16,735 nucleotides of DNA from CAUUGB01 sp963544615 (GTDB taxonomy: Bacteria; Patescibacteriota; Microgenomatia; UBA1400; PJMF01), in the NCBI GenBank assembly GCA_963544615.1, contig CAUUGB010000019.1, positions 1 through 16,735 on the forward strand, written 5' to 3'. The translations under genes and the position numbers were made by a program. Shown here one piece after another: positions 7,493-13,942 of this stretch (positions are counted from its first letter, which is position 1; every line of letters begins with the position of its first letter). The notes under the pieces are model-generated. The model was not told the DNA's origin and ran no database searches. It saw only the letters and a list, made by a program, of their open reading frames with translations.

Positions 7493-8312
7493 GCTTTTTT
7501 AACCAAGCTTTACAATTAGTGTAAATGCCACCTAAAAATGAGTGCTTAAATTTTAATAAAATTTTGGCATGCTGATAATTTAATTCTTGCAAATAGGCAA
7601 TAATTTCTTGAGCGTGTTTTTGATAAAACTCTTGATTGTGAGTATAAATTTGCTTGCGAATTAGCTGCCGTTTTTTATTAGAACGAGCAAATTTAGAATT
7701 ACACCGACGGCGATAATAAAAAATTGGCTCCTTAACTACCTGCCAAGTAAACCCAGCAGCTACCAAGCGCAACCAAAATTCCCAATCTTCGTGACCAGCA
7801 ATTTGCTGCCAATAGCCACCCACCTGACTCCAACAAGATTTCTTAAAAACAGAAGACACATGTAACTGTCCACAAGCTGCCAAAGCAATTGGGTTGTAGT
7901 CGCTAACTTGAACATATTCACGACTTTGCCCAAAACAGCGATAATCTGAGGAAACAATTCCCAAATTTGTCGCATCACCCCGACTTAAAAATACCGCCAT
8001 ACATTTACTTAAATAATCTGGATGTAATTTATCATCAGCGTCAAGACAACAAATATATTCACCCTTGGCTTGTTTAATACCCTGATTACGGGCTCTAGCA
8101 GCACCACCATTTGATAAATTAATAATTTTAATTGACTTTTTGCCAGCTAATGAAGCTAGCACCGCTAGAGTTTGCCTCTCATTGGAGCCGTCATTAACAA
8201 TAATTACTTCTACCTGAGGATAAGTTTGCGCTAATACTGATTGCAGTGCTGCTACTAAATATTGCCCCAAATTATAACAAGTAATTACCACACTCACTAA
8301 AGGCTTTGACAT
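7485..8312 (-). CDS. GT2-family (GT-A fold) glycosyltransferase
   Basis: This 275-residue inverting-type glycosyltransferase begins with the family signature 'VSVVITCYNLGQYL' and 'VIIVNDGS' (Asp41). The metal-binding DxD motif is 'LDADD' (91-94), and the catalytic-base region reads 'GHEDWEFWLR' (174-182). It has no membrane segment, so it is cytoplasmic or peripheral. It is the first gene of the minus-strand glycan operon and may add an early sugar to the lipid carrier. ATG 8312 is preferred over TTG 8315. The ATG lies 7 nt after a strong extended -10 box and at the edge of a perfect inverted repeat, so expression is likely controlled at this promoter. Confidence 0.92.
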   Translation of the reverse strand: MSKPLVSVVITCYNLGQYLVAALQSVLAQTYPQVEVIIVNDGSNERQTLAVLASLAGKKSIKIINLSNGGAARARNQGIKQAKGEYICCLDADDKLHPDYLSKCMAVFLSRGDATNLGIVSSDYRCFGQSREYVQVSDYNPIALAACGQLHVSSVFKKSCWSQVGGYWQQIAGHEDWEFWLRLVAAGFTWQVVKEPIFYYRRRCNSKFARSNKKRQLIRKQIYTHNQEFYQKHAQEIIAYLQELNYQHAKILLKFKHSFLGGIYTNCKAWLKKHE

Positions 8313-8343
8313 CAAGACTATTATACCAGTCTTGATAAGACTG
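8311..8343. repeat. Inverted repeat flanking the -10 box of the glycosyltransferase promoter (putative operator)
   Basis: Perfect 9-bp arms ATCAAGACT (8311-8319) and AGTCTTGAT (8328-8336) are separated by 8 bp that contain the minus-strand -10 box. A third half-site, AAGACT, follows at 8337-8342, so the middle arm can also pair with it (CAGTCTT 8327-8333 with AAGACTG 8337-8343, 3-nt loop). Almost all of it lies upstream of the predicted transcription start, so it acts more plausibly as a DNA-binding site than as an RNA hairpin. This role is inferred. Confidence 0.5.
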
Positions 8344-8347
8344 CCAA
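8320..8347 (-). promoter_or_regulatory. Promoter of the glycosyltransferase operon
   Basis: Read on the minus strand, TTGGCA (8347-8342) is a five-of-six -35 match. It is followed after 16 bp by the extended -10 TGGTATAAT (8328-8320). The -10 box ends 7 nt before ATG 8312, predicting a leaderless transcript. The -10 hexamer lies between the arms of the inverted repeat 8311-8336. Confidence 0.75.
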
Positions 8348-8349
8348 AT

Positions 8350-8378
8350 TCCTGATTAATGGCTAATTAAAATCAGGA
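8350..8378. repeat. Inverted repeat in the middle of the divergent intergenic region
   Basis: Perfect 8-bp arms TCCTGATT (8350-8357) and AATCAGGA (8371-8378) are separated by 13 bp. The interior can form an alternative TTAAT/ATTAA pairing. There is no T-run after either arm, so it does not look like a terminator. It lies between two divergent promoters, where a regulator site is possible. Confidence 0.4.
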
Positions 8379-8385
8379 CAACAAA

Positions 8386-8413
8386 ATGACCAGATTTGGA
8401 CGGCACTGGTCAT
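8386..8413. repeat. Inverted repeat around the -35 region of the surface-protein promoter (putative operator)
   Basis: Perfect 8-bp arms ATGACCAG (8386-8393) and CTGGTCAT (8406-8413) are separated by 12 bp holding the weak -35 element TTGGAC (8396-8401). The site ends 5 bp before the -10 hexamer. Its position suggests an operator, and its arm sequence differs from those of the two repeats to its left. Confidence 0.45.
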
Positions 8414-8424
8414 CATGATATAAT
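8396..8424 (+). promoter_or_regulatory. Promoter of the surface protein-manA operon
   Basis: The extended -10 TGATATAAT (8416-8424) has a 17-bp spacing to a weak -35 TTGGAC (8396-8401). The -10 ends 12 nt before ATG 8437. An AGGAAG stretch (8425-8430) resembles a Shine-Dalgarno site but would fall at or before the predicted transcription start, so the mRNA probably has a leader of only a few bases. Confidence 0.65.
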
Positions 8425-8436
8425 AGGAAGCGATTT

Positions 8437-10068
8437 ATGGCAGATAACTCACAAACAAAAACTTCTTCAATGCATCAAGCAAACTATCAAATCAAAGAGT
8501 CAGAGGCTCCATCAAAAAATCATCCCCAAAATTCTGCCGCTAAAACAACTAGTGAAAAAACTAAACCAGTCTGGGAAAGTGAGACCAAAAAGTCTTCCCC
8601 ACCGGAATCAAATGAGCAAAAAAGCTCCAGCAATCAAGAACATGGTTTCAGTCCCACCAATTATCAACCCCCAACTCTAGCAGAACTACAAAGTGAATCG
8701 CGCAAAAGAAATTTACTGGTAGGAGGCATGGCAATTCTCTTATTAGGAGTGTTTTTTTTCCTTTTTTCTTGGGGATTTAAAAAAATTAATCACCACAGAG
8801 AAAATGTAGCCCAATCAACAAATACTAATCCTGCACCAACTAAAAATTCTCTCTCTGGCAAAGTAGTTTTTGCCACTCCTGCTCCAGCTTCTCTAGAAGG
8901 GTCGGTAGAAATTTATTATCGTTTGGCAAAAAGCAACCACGAATTTACCAATAGTGGGGTATCGTTATCTTTAACTCAAGAGTCCTGGCAACTTAGTAAA
9001 CTTAAAAACAATGCTGTTTATGAAATAGTTGCTTACCTCATCCTTGATAATCAGCAAGTATTTAAATCAGAAATCATTACCGCCCAAGTTCCTACCCAAG
9101 ATTTAATTATCAATTTACCAGTTGATTGGCAAAAATATTTAGTCGGTGGCAATGTTTCAGGCGTAATTAAAATTAATGGTTTTATGCCTGATGGTAGCAA
9201 AGTAGTAATTGTGGAAGATGTGCCCACCAGCAGTGGCTTAACCAGCGAAGAAGCTTATAGTTTTTTGGCTCCAGCAACAGAAATGAGTTATACCTTAACT
9301 GGTGTTAGTGCTAATCGCACTCATCTTTACACCGCTGAACTTTACAATGGAGCAGGAGAAAGAATTGGCACCTCAATTGAAAAAATCCAAGCGAGTGTGG
9401 ATGACAGTAGTATTAACTTTACTATTAATTCCACTGCTACCCCTACCACTTATGCCGGTTCTGGTAGTGAACCACTCGTCACTGGTCAATTAGAAATTAA
9501 AGGGCCGCTGAGAGCCAATTCTCGCATCTTAATTTCTGGACGCATTAAAGATGAGGGTGAGTTTAAAGCCTGGCAAGTTTTAACTAATTTATCAGACAAT
9601 ACACTCAATTGGCAATATTCTCAATTACAGCCTGGCATTGAACATCAAGTCATGGCTAGCTTGCAAGTAAATGGAGAAACTGTCAGCAACAGTCAAATTG
9701 CTACCATTACACCACCGCAAAAAGGGGTGAACTTAAGCTTAAACACTAATTATTACCTACAAGCTCCTAATTTGCCCATTCAAGTAGAACCTTGCGTCCT
9801 TAAAGGTGACGCCTGGGAAACTTCAATCATTATTCCCCAAATTGATTTAGCTGCCCAATATTGGCTGGAAGTTGGAGTCGCCAATAACAAAAATGATTTA
9901 TACAATCGCAAACATGCGGCTGCTTCCGGTCCTCTAAGTATTAGAGTGGGCAACTTATCTAAAGGCAAAAAGAACTTTGTGCGCTTTAGTTATGCAGTTT
10001 GCAGTGGCTGCCATGCTGACAGTAATTTTTCACCTTGGTCAAAAAATTATACTTTTGTGTGTAATTAG
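8437..10068 (+). CDS. Single-pass surface protein with tandem beta-rich modules; function unknown
   Basis: I do not recognise a named family in this 543-residue protein. Residues 1-90 are polar and rich in Ser, Lys, Gln and Pro, probably disordered and cytoplasmic. A membrane segment lies at about 92-112 ('LLVGGMAILLLGVFFFLF'). The remainder should be outside. Three modules of about 100 residues start at about 139, 239 and 348, each opening with an 'SG/TG-x-hydrophobic' strand, then a 'S-x-(V/I)-x-I' strand and a late 'Y/H-x-(I/V)-x-A-x-L' strand, as in Ig/fibronectin-like folds. A fourth, different C-terminal domain (about 431-543) carries all four cysteines (453, 522, 525, 542), including the motif CSGCH at 522-526. 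The gene is divergent from the glycan operon and 12 bp upstream of manA. It could be a polysaccharide-associated surface or adhesion protein, but this is a guess. Confidence 0.85.
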   Translation: MADNSQTKTSSMHQANYQIKESEAPSKNHPQNSAAKTTSEKTKPVWESETKKSSPPESNEQKSSSNQEHGFSPTNYQPPTLAELQSESRKRNLLVGGMAILLLGVFFFLFSWGFKKINHHRENVAQSTNTNPAPTKNSLSGKVVFATPAPASLEGSVEIYYRLAKSNHEFTNSGVSLSLTQESWQLSKLKNNAVYEIVAYLILDNQQVFKSEIITAQVPTQDLIINLPVDWQKYLVGGNVSGVIKINGFMPDGSKVVIVEDVPTSSGLTSEEAYSFLAPATEMSYTLTGVSANRTHLYTAELYNGAGERIGTSIEKIQASVDDSSINFTINSTATPTTYAGSGSEPLVTGQLEIKGPLRANSRILISGRIKDEGEFKAWQVLTNLSDNTLNWQYSQLQPGIEHQVMASLQVNGETVSNSQIATITPPQKGVNLSLNTNYYLQAPNLPIQVEPCVLKGDAWETSIIIPQIDLAAQYWLEVGVANNKNDLYNRKHAAASGPLSIRVGNLSKGKKNFVRFSYAVCSGCHADSNFSPWSKNYTFVCN

Positions 10069-10069
10069 T

Positions 10070-10074
10070 GGGAG
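10070..10074 (+). promoter_or_regulatory. Shine-Dalgarno site of manA
   Basis: GGGAG lies 6 nt before ATG 10081, within the 12-bp gap after the surface-protein stop codon. It is the clearest ribosome-binding site in the window and contrasts with the leaderless-type starts of the first genes of operons. Confidence 0.7.
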
Positions 10075-10080
10075 AATATT

Positions 10081-11064
10081 ATGAACCAAAATGACTGCCT
10101 TTATCCCCTGCAATTAGTCCCCGCTTTTCAAGATTATTTATGGGGTGGCACTAAGTTGCGCGATGTTTATCACAAAGCTGCTCCAGCAGAGTGGCAAAAT
10201 GTGGCAGAAGCTTGGGAAGTATCCACTCACCCTCATGGTCTAAGTACCATTGCTAATGGTAAATTTGCCGGCCAAACACTACAAGCTTATCTTGAAGTGG
10301 CTGGACCAAAAGCATTGGGGAAGCGTTTTACTCAAGCAAACCTGCCAATTTTGGTAAAAATTATCGATGCCGCTGACAATCTTTCTATTCAAGTTCATCC
10401 TTTTGATGATTACGCCAGAAAATACGAGAACTCCCCCGGAAAAACAGAAATGTGGTATGTACTAGATGCTGACGAAAAAGCATTTATTTATTATGGTTTC
10501 AAAAAAATTATTAGTGCCGATGAATTTGAGCGACGGATTAAAGATAACACCCTGCTAAGCGTACTGCGCAAAGTCAAACTTTCTAAGGGGGATGTATTTA
10601 TGATCCCAGCTGGCACCATTCATGCCATTGGCAAAGGACTTTTAGTTTTAGAAGTACAACAATGCTGTGACTTAACTTACCGAGTGTATGACTATGCCAG
10701 ACGTGACAAAGATGGTAATTTGCGCGAACTACACATTGAAAAAGCTTTAGATGTCACTCATTTAGGACCCGCACCCAAAAGAAAAATTGCCCCAGTAATT
10801 CCTCTTTATGCAGACGCTAATATCCAAACACTGGTGACATTTAAAGATTTTGTGGTCAAACGCTTAATAGTGGCAGAGAAGATTAAGCTGTTAAGCTTAC
10901 CCGATACTTATCAAGTATTATTTGTGAGTCAAGGAGAATTACAATTACACTATCAAAATAGCGTGCTATCGGTAAAAACTTTTCAATCAATTTTTATGCC
11001 AGCTAATATGGGAGAGTATTATCTTCAAGGTCAAGGAGAGGTTTTACTAATTACCGACAATTAA
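10081..11064 (+). CDS. manA: Mannose-6-phosphate isomerase, class I
   Basis: This zinc enzyme interconverts fructose 6-phosphate and mannose 6-phosphate and so links glycolysis to GDP-mannose and related sugar nucleotides. Metal ligands of type I enzymes are visible: Gln104 and His106 in 'SIQVHP', Glu123 in 'KTEMWYV' and His181 in 'PAGTIHAIG'. 'YLWGGTKL' near the start and 'EVQQ' followed by 'TYRVYDY' with Arg201 are also family signatures. The length of 327 residues fits the short bacterial form of about 315-330. It follows the surface-protein gene by 12 bp with its own Shine-Dalgarno site, so the two are co-transcribed. The setting beside a polysaccharide locus suggests a role in making mannose-type precursors. 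Confidence 0.95.
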   Translation: MNQNDCLYPLQLVPAFQDYLWGGTKLRDVYHKAAPAEWQNVAEAWEVSTHPHGLSTIANGKFAGQTLQAYLEVAGPKALGKRFTQANLPILVKIIDAADNLSIQVHPFDDYARKYENSPGKTEMWYVLDADEKAFIYYGFKKIISADEFERRIKDNTLLSVLRKVKLSKGDVFMIPAGTIHAIGKGLLVLEVQQCCDLTYRVYDYARRDKDGNLRELHIEKALDVTHLGPAPKRKIAPVIPLYADANIQTLVTFKDFVVKRLIVAEKIKLLSLPDTYQVLFVSQGELQLHYQNSVLSVKTFQSIFMPANMGEYYLQGQGEVLLITDN

Positions 11065-11070
11065 CCCTAG

Positions 11071-11079
11071 TGTTATAAT
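11071..11079 (+). promoter_or_regulatory. Extended -10 promoter of ybeY-LCP
   Basis: TGTTATAAT is a perfect extended -10 box ending 6 nt before ATG 11086, which predicts a leaderless mRNA. No convincing -35 box is seen. It lies in the 21-bp gap after manA, so ybeY can be transcribed independently of manA. Confidence 0.65.
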
Positions 11080-11085
11080 GATAAA

Positions 11086-11517
11086 ATGATTACCATAAAT
11101 TTGTTGGTGAGTTCAAGGTATTTGGTGGGACGAAAAATGTTGCGTGAAAGAGCAATTAGTTTTTTGCAAGCCCACCGTCTTGACGCAGTCATTGTAGATG
11201 TACACATTGTTGGCCGCACCAAGATTAAAATGCTTAATGAACAAATTGGTCATCAAGGCACTACCGATGTGCTATCTTTTCCTCAATACGACAGCCAAGA
11301 AGAAAATTTCTCTCTACCCCCCGGAGTACCCAGACACCTAGGCGACATTGTCATTAGCTTCCCCGAAGCAATTAAACAAGCTAGAAAAAGAGGCAAGTTG
11401 GTGGATGAGCAACTCTGGGTATATTTAGAACATGGTTTGCTACATCTGCTAGGATATCATCATGAAGATGACGCGCAAAAAACAACTATTATCCCGCAAA
11501 AACCACTCAAATTCTAA
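11086..11517 (+). CDS. ybeY: Endoribonuclease YbeY (16S rRNA maturation)
   Basis: YbeY is a metal-dependent endoribonuclease involved in rRNA 3'-end processing and ribosome quality control. The metal-binding motif H-x3-H-x5-H is present as 'HGLLHLLGYHH' (His116, His120, His126), where most homologues have GYDH. 'GTTDVLSFP' (58-66) and 'LGDIVIS' (85-91) are the other conserved blocks. At 143 residues it is slightly short: about 17 residues follow the motif against about 30 in Escherichia coli. The 3' end overlaps the LCP gene by 56 bp in another frame. It has its own extended -10 promoter, and ATG 11086 sits 6 nt after it. Confidence 0.94.
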   Translation: MITINLLVSSRYLVGRKMLRERAISFLQAHRLDAVIVDVHIVGRTKIKMLNEQIGHQGTTDVLSFPQYDSQEENFSLPPGVPRHLGDIVISFPEAIKQARKRGKLVDEQLWVYLEHGLLHLLGYHHEDDAQKTTIIPQKPLKF

Positions 11518-12574
11518 AGCTAAAACAACTACTTGGCGCTGGTGGGAGTACACTTACACCATTTTGCTCACTGGTTTAATGGTGGTGGGTTTGTTTTATT
11601 GGCAACTGCATGCTAGTTGGAGTAGTTTTGCCCAAATTAGTAATTTAGACTGGCGCCAATTATGGTCAATTTATCAGCAAGCTACTGCTACCACGCCCAC
11701 CCAAAGTGAAGGCAGAACCAATATTCTACTTTTAGGTAGCGATCAAATGGAATTTCGCGAGCAAAATTATGCTCTCACTGATACCATGATGCTAGTTAGT
11801 ATTGATTGGCGCCGGCAGCAAATTTATTTACTCCCTCTGCCTCGCGACATGGTAAGCCCCACCAGACAAGTTAAAATCAATGCCTTGTATGCCCTGCTGA
11901 CTCAAAACAATCCGGAAAATGGCTTAGAACACACCGCTTTAGAACTAGGAGAGCTTTTGGGTGTTCCTATTCATTACCAATTATTAGTGACCATGGCGGA
12001 TGTGAGCGACTTTCTCACTTTGATTGATGGTGTCGACATCAATGTGGTCAACAGTTTTACTGACTATCAATTTCCCAAAAGTGATGTCGATATTCGCCAT
12101 GTGAGCGACCCTAAGCTACTTTATGAAACTGTCACTTTTACAAGTGGGTGGCAACATTTAGACGCCAAAAGAGTGCTGCAATTTATGCGCTCGCGTCACA
12201 GTGTTGGTGTTGAAGGCAGCGATTATGCTCGCTCAAAACGTCAACAACAAGTGTTACAGGCAGTAGGCAATAAAGTGGGACAGCTGCTATTAGCTGACTT
12301 AAAACAATACGATTTACAATTTTTAGCCAAAATTTGGCAATTTTATCAAACTCATTTTGCCAACCAACTTAGTTTTGAGACAGCTTTATCCTTGGTATAT
12401 CACAACTTAAAACCAGGCAATTTGCCCACCGTACACACCCTTAATCTAGCAATTTACCCAGGAGACGCTCAAGCAAATTTACACGAAAGCAATCGGGGTG
12501 GATTTAGTCTGCTTATCAGCAATCTTGCTAATTTGAGACAGGAGATAGCAAGAAAACTTAATTTATCGGAATAA
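11462..12574 (+). CDS. LytR-CpsA-Psr (LCP) family cell-wall glycan transferase
   Basis: LCP proteins transfer polymers from a lipid carrier onto peptidoglycan or related acceptors outside the membrane. The 370-residue protein has a basic cytoplasmic tail, a membrane helix at about 31-48 and then an LCP domain. Visible signatures are 'NILLLGSDQ' (87-95), 'LTDTMMLVSID' (105-115), 'PLPRDM' (125-130), 'VKINALYA' (137-144), 'LIDGVDINV' (187-195) and 'RVLQFMRSRH' (237-246) followed by 'SKRQQQVLQAV'. ATG 11462 lies inside the codon for YbeY His126, and ATG 11468 is an equally possible start two codons later. In this window it is the natural candidate to attach the product of the nearby glycan genes to the wall, which is inference. 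Confidence 0.93.
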   Translation: MKMTRKKQLLSRKNHSNSKAKTTTWRWWEYTYTILLTGLMVVGLFYWQLHASWSSFAQISNLDWRQLWSIYQQATATTPTQSEGRTNILLLGSDQMEFREQNYALTDTMMLVSIDWRRQQIYLLPLPRDMVSPTRQVKINALYALLTQNNPENGLEHTALELGELLGVPIHYQLLVTMADVSDFLTLIDGVDINVVNSFTDYQFPKSDVDIRHVSDPKLLYETVTFTSGWQHLDAKRVLQFMRSRHSVGVEGSDYARSKRQQQVLQAVGNKVGQLLLADLKQYDLQFLAKIWQFYQTHFANQLSFETALSLVYHNLKPGNLPTVHTLNLAIYPGDAQANLHESNRGGFSLLISNLANLRQEIARKLNLSE

Positions 12575-12595
12575 ACTGCAATAGCCTGAATTATT

Positions 12596-12604
12596 TGTTA
12601 TAAT
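12596..12604 (+). promoter_or_regulatory. Extended -10 promoter of murA-mraY
   Basis: TGTTATAAT, identical to the ybeY box, ends 8 nt before ATG 12613 and 5 nt before the in-frame TTG 12610. A leaderless message is predicted. No clear -35 element is seen. Confidence 0.65.
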
Positions 12605-12612
12605 ACCACTTG

Positions 12613-13935
12613 ATGGCAAAATTTATTATCAAAGGTGGCAATCACCTTTACGGTTCTGTCAGAGTCGGCGGAGCTAAAAATGCTTCTTATAAAATTCTCT
12701 TAGCCAGCTTATTAGCTCATACCCCCTCAAGGCTGTTAAATATCCCACAAATTGCCGAGGTGGAGTTTTGTGCCGATTTAATTCGTTCCTTAGGAGGCAA
12801 GGTGGAGCGTAAAGGGGAGAGAATGCTCTCGGTTGACCCTCAAGGGCTGAGTCAAACTCACCTAAGTCCAGAAGCTGGTAATTTTTCCCGAGTTGCCCCC
12901 ATGTTTTTGCCCATTTTGCTCGCTCGTTTTCATGAAGCTTGGGTACCACTGCCCGGTGGTGATAAAATTGGTAAAAGACCGCTAGAGCGTCATTTTGCTG
13001 GTCTGCAAGCACTAGGCGCTAAACTCGAGGTGAGCACTACTGGTATTCAAGCCGTATTGCCACAAAAAAAATTCACTGGAGCAACTTACCGCTTTGAAAA
13101 AAATTCTCACACCGGCACTGAAACCGTGCTCCTGGCAAGCGTTTTAGCTGAAGGAATTACTATTTTAGAAAACGCTGCTGTCGAACCTGAAGTCATTGAT
13201 TTAGTTAATTTTCTCACCGCCATGGGAGCACACATTAAATTAATTCGCCCGCGCACTTGGGAAATTTATGGTACTCCTCATTTATACGGCACAATTTATA
13301 AAATTATGCCAGATCGCAACGAAGTTGTTTCTTATGCTTGCGCAGCCCTAGCTACCAAAGGGGACATAGTAGTTGAAAATGCCCGAGAAGCTGATTTACT
13401 CTCCTTTTTGCCGGCGGTAGAAAATGCTGGTGGGGGCTATCAAGTGGGTGAATTTGGGATACGCTTTTTTTATTACCAACCTTTACAAGCTACCCAAATT
13501 ACTACCAGTAAACATCCAGGGTTTATGACCGATTGGCAACCACTGTGGGCGGTAGTCATGGCAACTGCTCATGGAGTGAGTGAAATTCATGAAACCGTCA
13601 CCCAATCACGCTTTCAATATAGCCAGGCTCTCAGTCAAATGGGCACTAAATTAGAACTTTTTGCTCCCCAAGTTGCCCATCCCGACGCAGTCTATAACTT
13701 TAATTTAAGTGATGATGAGCCAAATGCTTGTCACGGTTTGCGCATTTATGGTCCCAGTCAATTTTGTGGGGGAGAATTTTATGTGAGCGATTTACGTTCG
13801 GGAGCAACTTTAATTTTAGCTGGTCTGCAAAGCAAAGACACCACCATATTAAACAATATTATCCAAATTGACCGTGGTTATGAAAAATTAGATCAACGAC
13901 TGCGCCAGCTGGGTGCTGATATTAAACGCCTATAA
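12613..13935 (+). CDS. murA: UDP-N-acetylglucosamine 1-carboxyvinyltransferase with Asp in place of the active-site Cys
   Basis: MurA transfers enolpyruvate from PEP to UDP-GlcNAc, the first committed step of peptidoglycan synthesis. The 440-residue length is slightly above the typical 420 or so. Active-site elements include 'GGAKNASYKILL' with Lys22 and Asn23, 'LPGGDKIGKRPLERH' (113-127) with Arg122, 'PGFMTDWQPLW' (the Asp that removes the substrate proton) and 'DLRSGATLILAG'. The residue usually Cys (Cys115 in E. coli, in LPGGCAIG) is Asp117 here. The same change in mycobacterial and chlamydial MurA gives an active, fosfomycin-insensitive enzyme. The relative AroA is excluded by these motifs and by the UDP-sugar loop. 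ATG 12613 is preferred to TTG 12610. The mraY gene follows after 7 bp. Confidence 0.96.
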   Translation: MAKFIIKGGNHLYGSVRVGGAKNASYKILLASLLAHTPSRLLNIPQIAEVEFCADLIRSLGGKVERKGERMLSVDPQGLSQTHLSPEAGNFSRVAPMFLPILLARFHEAWVPLPGGDKIGKRPLERHFAGLQALGAKLEVSTTGIQAVLPQKKFTGATYRFEKNSHTGTETVLLASVLAEGITILENAAVEPEVIDLVNFLTAMGAHIKLIRPRTWEIYGTPHLYGTIYKIMPDRNEVVSYACAALATKGDIVVENAREADLLSFLPAVENAGGGYQVGEFGIRFFYYQPLQATQITTSKHPGFMTDWQPLWAVVMATAHGVSEIHETVTQSRFQYSQALSQMGTKLELFAPQVAHPDAVYNFNLSDDEPNACHGLRIYGPSQFCGGEFYVSDLRSGATLILAGLQSKDTTILNNIIQIDRGYEKLDQRLRQLGADIKRL

Positions 13936-13936
13936 C
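13931..13936 (+). promoter_or_regulatory. Possible internal -10 box before mraY
   Basis: TATAAC lies 6 nt before ATG 13943 and overlaps the murA stop codon. The spacing is the same as at the other leaderless-type starts, but the box lacks the upstream TG and may be chance in AT-rich sequence. Confidence 0.25.
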
Positions 13937-13942
13937 TAAAAT

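Noticed and set aside
8350..8413. Inverted repeats read as intrinsic terminators
   Set aside because: Neither repeat is followed by a T-run on either strand, and the region separates divergent promoters, where a terminator has no upstream gene to serve.
8396..8680. 94-codon plus-strand open frame overlapping the start of the surface-protein gene
   Set aside because: It would begin upstream of the -10 box and shows a lysine-rich shadow composition. The 8437 frame continues for 543 codons with a membrane helix.
12674..13012. 112-codon minus-strand open frame
   Set aside because: It lies wholly antisense inside murA, whose frame has full family motifs. It has no recognisable domain.
12613..13935. 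EPSP synthase (AroA) as an alternative to MurA
   Set aside because: The 'GGAKNASYK' start, 'LPGGDKIGKRP' loop and 'PGFMTDWQ' motif are MurA-specific.
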